This document shows positions 13,019 to 19,744 of a stretch of 45,258 nt of DNA, in pieces. Origin of the DNA: a virus; IMG/VR virus record IMGVR_UViG_3300021138_000048, positions 1 through 45,258 of that record, one strand, 5' to 3'. A program made the position numbers and the translations under genes. Each line of letters starts with the position of its first letter. Position 1 is the first letter of the stretch. The notes below the pieces were generated by a model, which was given only the letters and a program-made list of their open reading frames with translations, had not been told where the DNA came from and did no database searches.

Positions 13019-13618
13019 CTATGAATTCCTTATCTCGTTTATTGAATCTTCCCAAACCTCTTTTGCTTTGGCACCCTTAAACATTTGAATCGGTAATGAC
13101 AAAGCGGTATCCCATTCGTTTGGTTGAACTGCTAAGATTCTTGATTGCATATGATCATACAAATAACGCTTTAAACAGGGTTTAAACTCTCTCAGATTGC
13201 GTGTTTCTTTGAGTATGTCATAAGTGATGTGTAATCTTGCAACCTCTTCTTGCTTGTTCCTGATAGCTCCATACGGCATTAGCTTTGACATAAATGCCAC
13301 TCGCCATTTAAATGGTAAGTAATGTAAATTTAGCGCCAAAAAACCGTCATTATACTTTTCAAGTATTAATGTAATAGGGAATCTATCATAGTACGGCAAC
13401 TCTTCTTTTAGTTTTGGGTCATAGTAGAAAAAATACATTGCACCTGTCTGAACACTCTTAACATTACGGACATCTTCTTTCTTAATTGCAGATGGTATTA
13501 ATGTAGGATTTCTTAACTCGGTAATCTTTTGACCGAGCCACTTCAAAGAATCCTTGGTCATTACACCATGACCGAGCTTTTCTCTTTGCTGTGATAGTAT
13601 TGTTAGTTTTGATGCCAT
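13019..13618 (-). CDS. Conserved T4-like phage protein beside gp4 (possible gp2-type DNA end protector)
   Basis: 199 residues, basic. Features are KLTILSQQREKLGHG, LKWLGQKITELRNP, then MYFFYYDPKLKEELPYYDRFP, YNDGFLALNLHYLP and FKPCLKRYLYDHMQSRILAVQPNEWDTALSLPIQMFKGAK, with no signal peptide or transmembrane span. The YYDPK...LPYYDxFP and GFLxLNxHYLP pattern recurs in T4-like aquatic phages. In T4 the gene order is 3-2-4, with gp2 protecting DNA ends, so adjacency to gp4 suggests gp2. I could not confirm that by motif, and some annotations leave this family unnamed. The short gaps on both sides (0 and 3 bases) indicate one operon. Confidence 0.65.
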   Translation of the reverse strand: MASKLTILSQQREKLGHGVMTKDSLKWLGQKITELRNPTLIPSAIKKEDVRNVKSVQTGAMYFFYYDPKLKEELPYYDRFPITLILEKYNDGFLALNLHYLPFKWRVAFMSKLMPYGAIRNKQEEVARLHITYDILKETRNLREFKPCLKRYLYDHMQSRILAVQPNEWDTALSLPIQMFKGAKAKEVWEDSINEIRNS

Positions 13619-13621
13619 CTA

Positions 13622-14062
13622 TTATTTAGACAGGCCTAAGTCATCTTCGGTAAATACTTTAAACTCCCAACCTCTGTCTAAAGCATACTCAGTAGCCGCC
13701 TTCCATTTATTTTGATTGACGGCATAATTATATACTTCATTGATATAGCCTTTAGTTTTTCTTGTTTGAACTTTAGGTTCAACAGTTTGTATCTTTGGTT
13801 TAATCTCTATTAAATAAGACTTGATAGTACCATCTTTTGATTTTATTTGGGCATAGAAGTCAACAAAGTAACGCCTAGGTCTGCCATCAGCAGGATCCCT
13901 ATAAGGTATTACAATTTCTTCGCTGGCCCATGATATGACAACCTCAGTTTCATCAAGCCATTTCATATATCGGTATTCCCAAGTTGAACGCCATTGTATA
14001 TTTTTATGATCTCCACGATATTTTTGTGGATTTCTAGGTATAAATTTTCCGCTATAAGCCAT
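13622..14062 (-). CDS. gp4: gp4-like head completion protein
   Basis: 146 residues, against 150 in T4. The match to T4 gp4 (also called gp50/65) is clear throughout: FIPRNPQKYRGD, WRSTWEYRYMKWLDE, ISWASEEIVIPYRDPADGRPRRYFVDFYAQI, YLIEIKPK, TRKTKGYINEVYNYAVNQNKWKAATEYA and a final LGLSK. The core (E in SWEYR, D in FVDF, ExK in IEIKPK) has the layout of a TnsA-like PD-(D/E)XK nuclease. gp4 acts in finishing DNA-filled heads before tail joining. It is the first gene of the minus-strand operon, with a late-promoter-like element 28 bases upstream. Confidence 0.9.
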   Translation of the reverse strand: MAYSGKFIPRNPQKYRGDHKNIQWRSTWEYRYMKWLDETEVVISWASEEIVIPYRDPADGRPRRYFVDFYAQIKSKDGTIKSYLIEIKPKIQTVEPKVQTRKTKGYINEVYNYAVNQNKWKAATEYALDRGWEFKVFTEDDLGLSK

Positions 14063-14089
14063 ATTATTGCCAATTGTTAAATGTCTCGT

Positions 14090-14097
14090 TATTTATG
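14090..14097 (-). promoter_or_regulatory. T4-type late promoter variant for the minus-strand tail operon
   Basis: The minus strand reads CATAAATA, one base from the T4 late core. It lies 28 bases upstream of the gp4 start and almost touches the plus-strand TATAAATA at 14099. Confidence 0.4.
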
Positions 14098-14098
14098 A

Positions 14099-14106
14099 TA
14101 TAAATA
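14099..14106 (+). promoter_or_regulatory. T4-type late promoter for the plus-strand baseplate operon
   Basis: TATAAATA followed by C is a perfect T4 late core. It lies 34 bases before the ATG at 14133, a normal spacing for a leader with the AGG ribosome site at 14126-14128. It shows that the longer reading frame beginning at 14067 starts upstream of the message. Confidence 0.65.
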
Positions 14107-14132
14107 CTCATTACAACTTAAATCCTAGGCAC

Positions 14133-15467
14133 ATGTCATTTATCACAAATCCATCAGTTAACGGAATTCAGCTACCATTTAACCAATTGGCGGGTCCTTT
14201 ATCTAAACTCTTCAATACTGAAAAATCCGGTAATTATGTTTATCCGGCAGATTTGACATCAAATCCTGCGTTAAGTCATGCTATTCAATTCTCTATATAT
14301 GATTGGGATACACCATTTCAACAAGCATATAATAATGCAGGTGCAAATGCCGCACAAATTGCAATAAATGCATATGAAAAATCGGTAACATCTTATAATC
14401 AAGCCAAGGGCGCATATTTAAGTGGAAGTGGGGCTACTCCTTTTAATTTGAAAAACCTTCAAGATGCGGCAGACTCAACCGAACAGGCTCTTGTGCAAGC
14501 TGGTCCCAAATTACTTAGCTTATTTGAGTCTATCTATAGTGCAACAACATATAAGCCAAGACAAAAAACAAATCCGCTTTCGAGAATTTCTTTATATTTG
14601 CCAGATACCCTTCATGCTAGCTGGGATTCATCTTACAACAGCGTGAGTATGACTCAACAACTTGGCACATTAGGATTTTTAGAAAGTGCTTCAGACACAA
14701 TTAAAAATGCAATCAAGGGGGGTTCTAAAAACTTTAGTGCGGCCAATTTATTAAATGACCCTAGTGCAAAAGATGCGGTTACTACATTATTAGGTTCATT
14801 AGGCGGAAAATTAGGGGGTGTGGGTGCTCCGACAAAAGAAACATTACAAAATGCACTTGGTCAATTCGTGAACCCTCAAATGCAGTTGATATATCAAGGA
14901 AAAGATTTTAGAAATTTCACAATGTCGTTTATTTTTACACCAAAAACTTCAGCGGAAGCTCAAACAGTACAAAATATTATTGATTCTTTTGTATTTTATT
15001 CTTCTCCTGGCATCGTAAATACTGGTTCAAATTTACCCGGCAGGTATCTTACCCCACCGCAATTAATCTCAGTAAAAATGGCATTCACAGGGTCAAATGG
15101 ACTTACTGGTGCTGTTATGAATCAATTGCAGGGAGCATTAAACAATGCCGGTTTAGGATTTTTAAATACTTCTCACAGTATTACAGATACAATTACTTCA
15201 GGCCAGCCGGCTAAAATTTTTACAATTAAAGAGTGTGTAATCACTAATGTTTCGGTTGATTATGCGCCTAATGGATGGGCGGCGTTTAGTGATGGATATC
15301 CAGTTCAAACAACAATGACATTGAGTTTAATGGAAACATCAATCTTCACTAAAGAAGATGTTCAAAATTCATCATTACAAAAATCATATTCTCAATATCA
15401 AGGACAGCAAAAACAGTATAACGATTTATCTGAATTGGCATCCAAGTATGCAGATGGATCAATGTGA
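14133..15467 (+). CDS. gp48: gp48-like baseplate tail-tube cap
   Basis: 444 residues from the ATG at 14133, chosen over an in-frame ATG at 14067 because the late promoter lies between them. The N terminus (NGIQLPFNQLAGPL, then YPADLTSNPALSHAIQFSIYDW) and the C-terminal half match the cap/initiator pattern: NPQMQLIYQGKDFRNFTMSFIFTPKTSAEAQ, IIDSFVFY, ECVITNVSVDYAPNGWAAFSDGYPVQTTMTLSLMETSIFTKED. In T4, gp48 sits on the hub and, with gp54, starts tube and sheath assembly. The middle (about 95-240) is a more variable Ala/Gln-rich insertion. It is the first gene of a long collinear baseplate cluster. Confidence 0.8.
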   Translation: MSFITNPSVNGIQLPFNQLAGPLSKLFNTEKSGNYVYPADLTSNPALSHAIQFSIYDWDTPFQQAYNNAGANAAQIAINAYEKSVTSYNQAKGAYLSGSGATPFNLKNLQDAADSTEQALVQAGPKLLSLFESIYSATTYKPRQKTNPLSRISLYLPDTLHASWDSSYNSVSMTQQLGTLGFLESASDTIKNAIKGGSKNFSAANLLNDPSAKDAVTTLLGSLGGKLGGVGAPTKETLQNALGQFVNPQMQLIYQGKDFRNFTMSFIFTPKTSAEAQTVQNIIDSFVFYSSPGIVNTGSNLPGRYLTPPQLISVKMAFTGSNGLTGAVMNQLQGALNNAGLGFLNTSHSITDTITSGQPAKIFTIKECVITNVSVDYAPNGWAAFSDGYPVQTTMTLSLMETSIFTKEDVQNSSLQKSYSQYQGQQKQYNDLSELASKYADGSM

Positions 15468-15481
15468 TAGGAAGCTAATAA

Positions 15482-16111
15482 ATGCAATACTTTAATACAT
15501 TACCAACCGCAGTAACACTAGATCAAAACGGTAACATTGTAACCGGTATTGATTTGACTGCAAGAGCTTCATTGATACCGCAACTATCCCTACAGCCAAT
15601 GTTGTTCTATCAATACACAATACAAGAACAAGATTTACCAGAAAATATTGCTTACAAATATTATGGAGATCAATACAAATATTGGATGATATTTTATGCA
15701 AATAATATTATGGACCCAAAAGGTGATTGGCCTCTTAATAATATAGATTTTAATGTGTATTTGAATGACAAATATTCAGCACTTGCTACAGCAAACAATC
15801 AAAGTGTGAATGCGTATTGTCAATCAACAGTCTATGGATATCAAAAAATAATCACTACATATGATAGTGTTTCGGGTTCAACTTCAGTCAAAACTGTGTA
15901 TATTGATGAAGCTACGTATGCGAATACACCTAATGAAACGGCAACAGCAACATTTCCAACAGGCACGATAACGTACCAACAATCCACAAACGTTTTATCC
16001 ATTTTAGATTACGAGAATGCAACAAACGAATCTAAGAGAAACATTAACATTATTAATACCAATTATGCAAAAGATATTGAGAATCAATTCATATCTCTGA
16101 TGAACCCATAA
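15482..16111 (+). CDS. gp53: gp53-like baseplate wedge protein
   Basis: 209 residues, close to T4 gp53 (196). The signature lies at about 25-90: ARASLIPQLSLQPMLFYQYTIQEQDLPENIAYKYYGDQYKYWMIFYANNIMDPKGDWPL. This follows the family pattern of YxIxxxxxPexiAxkxYGxxxYxWxixxxNnixDPxxdWPL. The rest is Thr/Asn-rich. gp53 joins six wedges around the hub. Gene order after gp48 and ahead of gp5 fits T4-like cyanophages. AGGAAG lies 5-9 bases before the ATG. Confidence 0.88.
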   Translation: MQYFNTLPTAVTLDQNGNIVTGIDLTARASLIPQLSLQPMLFYQYTIQEQDLPENIAYKYYGDQYKYWMIFYANNIMDPKGDWPLNNIDFNVYLNDKYSALATANNQSVNAYCQSTVYGYQKIITTYDSVSGSTSVKTVYIDEATYANTPNETATATFPTGTITYQQSTNVLSILDYENATNESKRNINIINTNYAKDIENQFISLMNP

Positions 16112-16112
16112 A

Positions 16113-17570
16113 ATGACAACTTCCCTGAATTCGTCAGTTAAACAAGTATCGGATTACGAATTAGTTTATATAAATTTGTTAACTGCATCTTTACAAAATC
16201 CAATTCCGTTAAAAGAAAATTTAAAGGAATTGAACTATTATGAAGATATCTATAGTAGTACAATCTATGGTGAAATTGTTATCTATGATGCAACAAATAT
16301 GATCTCGAATTTGCGTTTAAATGGTACTGAGTTCATTGAATTTAAATTGATGAAGACTAGAAATGATAAAGATGCTATTGAACGAACGTTTAGAATTTAT
16401 AAAATAGGTGATAGAAATTTAGACTCGGCTAAAAATCAGGAAGCATTTATCATATATTTTTGTTCGGAAGAGTTGTTACTCTCAGAAAAATATAGAATAT
16501 CAAAGTCATACAAGAGTTATCAAATAAGTGATATCGTGAATGATATATTTACCAGTTATTTGAAATTAACTCCAAAAACAATATCGTTAACTAGGAACAC
16601 CAAGCCACAGACAAAAACATACTATATTGATCCGACGATTGGGGTATATGATTTTATATTACCAAACAAAAAGATATTTGAAACAATACATTGGTTGTCA
16701 ATGTATTCAAGACCGGCAACTATGAATCCTGGAGCAGATTTTCTATTTTTTGAAAATTCTAATGGTTTTAATTTTGTTTCTTTGCAAACTTTATTTGCAC
16801 AAGGAGCATTTAAATCATTCTTTTATAATCCACAAAACATTTCAATAGAAATATCGGATCAAGCAGTTAATGTCAATCATATGGAAGTGGTAAAATTCTT
16901 TGATGTACTTGAAGGAACTTCACAGGGTACTTTTAATAATCGTTTAATTACAATTGATCCTCTGACACGCAATTTATTGATAACCGATTTTCGTTATGAT
17001 GAGTATTTTGCACTAGCTCAAACTTTAAATAAAGCTCCAATAACTACAGGATTACCAAATCGTTGGGGTGATACACTGTATCAGAGTCCTTCAGATATAA
17101 GATTAGAAGTTGGTGCATTAAGAATAGCGGCAGGTAATAATGATGAAAAACAAATCTTTACTGATCCGCTAAAAAACGCAACAGTGGCTCATGATATTCA
17201 TATTGAACAGTATATACCCAATAGAGTTGCACAGTTGGGGTTAACTAATTATATGAAGATTAAGATAATTATCCCAGGTGATAGTCAAATTTATGTGGGT
17301 ATGATTTTAAATTTTAATACCTTTGATCTAACACCGACTCAGTTGACTACACAAGGACAATATGCAAGAACTTCCGATATATTTTATTCCGGTAATTATC
17401 TCGTAACTGCTGTGCGGCATATAGTTAATAATCTAGAATATAAGACAATTATTGAAATGGTGAAGGAAAGTTTTGGTTCTGACAGTGGTGCATACTTACC
17501 GGCACCACCAAATCCTTTATCTCCAGGGTTTCAAAATGCAGTGGATGGGGTGCAAAATGTCAAATCGTAA
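16113..17570 (+). CDS. gp27-like baseplate hub protein
   Basis: 485 residues. The N-terminal domain starts YELVYINLLTASLQNPIPLKENLKELNYYEDIYSSTIYGEIVIYDATNMI, the opening of T4-like hub proteins. A second similar beta domain follows (TKTYYIDPTIGVYDF). The C-terminal part reads NYMKIKIIIPGDSQIYVGMILNF, then SGNYLVTAVRHIVNNLEYKTIIEMVKESFG, which is the closing barrel with the IPGDSxIxVGxxxxF and SGxYLVTxxRHxI signature of gp27/gpD-type hubs. A trimer would cap the gp5 spike. The last 14 bases overlap the start of the OB-fold gene, consistent with 1:1 production of partners. The 'gp27' name is a structural analogy. Confidence 0.75.
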   Translation: MTTSLNSSVKQVSDYELVYINLLTASLQNPIPLKENLKELNYYEDIYSSTIYGEIVIYDATNMISNLRLNGTEFIEFKLMKTRNDKDAIERTFRIYKIGDRNLDSAKNQEAFIIYFCSEELLLSEKYRISKSYKSYQISDIVNDIFTSYLKLTPKTISLTRNTKPQTKTYYIDPTIGVYDFILPNKKIFETIHWLSMYSRPATMNPGADFLFFENSNGFNFVSLQTLFAQGAFKSFFYNPQNISIEISDQAVNVNHMEVVKFFDVLEGTSQGTFNNRLITIDPLTRNLLITDFRYDEYFALAQTLNKAPITTGLPNRWGDTLYQSPSDIRLEVGALRIAAGNNDEKQIFTDPLKNATVAHDIHIEQYIPNRVAQLGLTNYMKIKIIIPGDSQIYVGMILNFNTFDLTPTQLTTQGQYARTSDIFYSGNYLVTAVRHIVNNLEYKTIIEMVKESFGSDSGAYLPAPPNPLSPGFQNAVDGVQNVKS

Positions 17571-17874
17571 TAATTTTTTTGGATATAATGGTTTTGTGTG
17601 GTGGACTGGTAGGATAGTAAACAATTCAGATCCTTTATGCGTTGGTAGATGTCAAGTCAGAATTTTTGGTTGGCATTCACCCGATGTTCAAATGGTTCCA
17701 GATTCAGATTTACCTTGGGCTTATCCATTACTGCCCATAAATAATTCAAGTTCTTTTGAAACACCTGATGTAAATGAATGGGTAGTTGGCTTCTTTATGG
17801 ATGGTGAATCAGGACAATTTCCAATAATGATGGGTGTATTGCCCAAAGCAGATACAGGAGACACTACATTATGA
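17557..17874 (+). CDS. gp5-like OB-fold hub protein (N-terminal domain only)
   Basis: 105 residues from the ATG at 17557, with GGGG at 17547-17550 as ribosome site. The longer in-frame opening at 17473 lies wholly inside the hub gene. The sequence VWWTGRIVNNSDPLCVGRCQVRIFGWHSPD followed by DLPWAYPLLPINNSSS and VVGFFMDGESGQFPIMMGVLPK matches the N-terminal OB fold of T4 gp5 (WFVGVVEDxxDPLxxGRVRVRVVGLHxP, LPWxxVIxPI, VxGxFLD, GxVLGT). In T4 this domain is fused to a lysozyme and a beta-helix. Here the product stops after the OB fold and the next gene starts with an ATGA overlap. Confidence 0.8.
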   Translation: MSNRNNFFGYNGFVWWTGRIVNNSDPLCVGRCQVRIFGWHSPDVQMVPDSDLPWAYPLLPINNSSSFETPDVNEWVVGFFMDGESGQFPIMMGVLPKADTGDTTL

Positions 17875-18623
17875 CAGATTCTACAGTACAAGGTACAACA
17901 GATGCAAAACCAGTTAGTACACTTCAGCAAGCTAGAAGATTTTATCAGGCTCAGCCATTATCAACACTTGATGCGGCAAATGCAGGTACACAACAAGTAG
18001 TTGCCCAAGTACAATCGGACGTACAAACAATACTTAATGATTTGGGTGTGGAAGGTAATCCAACACCAACTACAACAACAAATCCTTCTGTGACTGCGGC
18101 CGTTGTAAATACAAATGCAAATATTACTCAGACTACAAATGCTTCTGGCACAACACCAACAACGGCAACAGGTATTACGGCCGGCTCACCTATTGCAAAT
18201 GCTAATGCCAATACGGTGCATGTCTGCGATATTTGTGGCCCAATCGGTGTCGGTGTAGCGCAAGCAAGAATGGCAATTATGCAAGCATTAAAATCTGCTA
18301 GAGATCAAATTCTTCAAGCATTGGGCCTAAGTGATGCTGAAGCACAAGCAAAAGCAGTTAAAAATGCCATACAAATGGCGCAAAAAACAATTAAAGCAAT
18401 CAAAACATTCATTGAAACAATTCAAAATTATTTACAAGAGCTTGAAAAACTTATACAAGCACTAGAACAGGGTCTAGAAGCGATGATTAAAGCAGGTTTG
18501 GATAATCTTATAAAACAATTTCAGAAATGTCTTTCTGATGCAAAATCATCTTATGCCGCTGGATTGGCACAACAACAATCTGCGAGTTCAAGTACAACCA
18601 CAACACCAACTGCAAAAGCATAG
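17871..18623 (+). CDS. Helical hub-spike linker protein, gp5 middle-region equivalent
   Basis: 250 residues, coupled by ATGA to the OB-fold gene. The N-terminal region (TLQQARRFYQAQPLSTLDAANAG) resembles the ARxFYxxQPxxT segment that follows the OB fold in gp5 of T4-like cyanophages. A Thr/Asn/Ala-rich linker (about 60-110) leads to HVCDICGPIGVGVAQARMAIMQALKSA and then long amphipathic helices (about 125-225). No lysozyme motif (EGxxxxxYxDxxG or similar) is present. I infer that it connects hub and spike. The protein is low in complexity and the assignment rests on order and partial resemblance. Confidence 0.65.
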   Translation: MTDSTVQGTTDAKPVSTLQQARRFYQAQPLSTLDAANAGTQQVVAQVQSDVQTILNDLGVEGNPTPTTTTNPSVTAAVVNTNANITQTTNASGTTPTTATGITAGSPIANANANTVHVCDICGPIGVGVAQARMAIMQALKSARDQILQALGLSDAEAQAKAVKNAIQMAQKTIKAIKTFIETIQNYLQELEKLIQALEQGLEAMIKAGLDNLIKQFQKCLSDAKSSYAAGLAQQQSASSSTTTTPTAKA

Positions 18624-18632
18624 GAATATATA

Positions 18633-19346
18633 ATGGCGACACCCGATAGCTCATGGAGCGAACCGTTTTCTTCAGCAAAACCAGAATATCCATACAACAA
18701 TGTAAAGCAAACTAGGGGAGGTCATCTATTTGAAATGGATGATACCCCGAATTATCAAAGAGTTCGGCTACAGCATGGAACTGCAAATAATTTTATTGAA
18801 TGGCAAGCAGACGGCACGGGAATTACTAAAATTTTTGGTAATGGTTATAATATTACAATGGCAAATAACAATGTGTATATTGGTGGTCAATGTAATATTA
18901 CAGTTGTAGGTCCTTCAGTTTTGCATGTTCAAGGTGATTCATATATACAAGTTGACGGAAATGTTTACCAAAATGTTGGCGGCGACTGCATAACCAACAC
19001 AGCCGGCAATGCAGAGATTATTGCAAATGGTGACGTAGATCTTACCGCTTCAGGAACCATGACACTAACAGCAGATGCTGTAAATATTAATTCAGATTTG
19101 ACTGTAAACGGTAGCGTTTCTACTTTAGGATCTATGTTCTCTACTGGTAGTGTCACGACTCTTGGTGCTGTTGCCGCTGGCGCTCAAGCATTAAATCCTA
19201 CTCTTGTTGCAGGTAATGTATATGATAATTTTGCGTCCTTGAGTGAATTACGAACAGTTTACAATACTCATACGCATGAAGTTATATCTTTAGGTGCTCC
19301 AACAGCACTACCAATACCATTAGATCCAGCTACACCAGGCACATAA
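18633..19346 (+). CDS. Beta-helical cell-puncturing spike (gp5 C-terminal type) with HxH tip
   Basis: 237 residues. The N-terminal PEYPYNNVKQTRGGHLFEMDDTPNYQRVRLQHGTxNxFIEW leads into short repeats rich in Gly, Asn and Val (YNITMANNNVYIGGQCNITVVG, DSYIQVDGNVYQNVGGD, GNAEIIANGDVDLTASGTMTLTADAVNI). This is the repeat pattern of the trimeric beta-helix of T4 gp5 and VgrG/gpV spikes. Near the end lies YNTHTHEV with His213 and His215; an HxH pair near the C terminus binds iron at the tip of gpV-type spikes. The role is piercing the outer membrane. It follows the OB and linker genes, so hub, linker and spike are encoded in order. Confidence 0.8.
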   Translation: MATPDSSWSEPFSSAKPEYPYNNVKQTRGGHLFEMDDTPNYQRVRLQHGTANNFIEWQADGTGITKIFGNGYNITMANNNVYIGGQCNITVVGPSVLHVQGDSYIQVDGNVYQNVGGDCITNTAGNAEIIANGDVDLTASGTMTLTADAVNINSDLTVNGSVSTLGSMFSTGSVTTLGAVAAGAQALNPTLVAGNVYDNFASLSELRTVYNTHTHEVISLGAPTALPIPLDPATPGT

Positions 19347-19349
19347 ATA
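19342..19349 (+). promoter_or_regulatory. Late-promoter-like motif immediately before gp25
   Basis: CATAAATA followed by G is one base from the T4 late core, but it ends only 4 bases before the ATG of gp25. The start of transcription would coincide with the start codon. The same arrangement occurs before gp8 at 26528, so this may be a coincidental translation-start context instead. Confidence 0.25.
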
Positions 19350-19353
19350 GAAA

Positions 19354-19743
19354 ATGGCAAGCACAATTATATACTCAGACCTAGATTTACGGTTCCTTCC
19401 CAATCCGGTGACGGGTGACGTATCTATGAGTTATAATGAACAGGCCGTTATTCGTTCAATTCAAAATCTTTTATATACTAAACCATATGAAAGATTATTT
19501 GACCCTACGGTTGGTAGTGGTTTACCTGGACTATTGTTTGAGCCGCTTTCACCTTTAACCGCTAGTAGCATTGAAGATGAGATTACAAGGCTCATCAATA
19601 ATTATGAACCAAGAGCAACAATTTATCAATTAAATGTATCTGCAAATGCAGGTTCTGATAGTTTTTCAGTCAGTCTTTATGTTTTTATTGGTAATAATAC
19701 CACACCGACTGCTATCAATCTAATACTTCAAAGGAATAGATAA
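19354..19743 (+). CDS. gp25: gp25-like baseplate wedge protein
   Basis: 129 residues, near T4 gp25 (132). The family signature is intact: YSDLDLRFLPNPVTGDVSMSYNEQAVIRSIQNLLYTKPYERLFDPTVGSGLPGLLFEPLSPLTASSIEDEITRLINNYEPRA. It includes the EPR motif near the end of the core. gp25 forms the heart of each wedge with gp6 and anchors the first sheath ring; homologues exist in type VI secretion (TssE). It is followed after 1 base by gp6, its structural partner. Confidence 0.92.
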   Translation: MASTIIYSDLDLRFLPNPVTGDVSMSYNEQAVIRSIQNLLYTKPYERLFDPTVGSGLPGLLFEPLSPLTASSIEDEITRLINNYEPRATIYQLNVSANAGSDSFSVSLYVFIGNNTTPTAINLILQRNR

Positions 19744-19744
19744 A

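Noticed and set aside
14067-14132. N-terminal extension of gp48 from the ATG at 14067
   Set aside because: It crosses the divergent promoter region and the TATAAATA core. The ATG at 14133 has a suitable ribosome site and gives the expected gp48 start.
17473-17556. N-terminal extension of the OB-fold gene
   Set aside because: These 28 codons lie inside the hub gene in another frame, are unlike any hub protein, and lack a ribosome site. GGGG lies just before the ATG at 17557.
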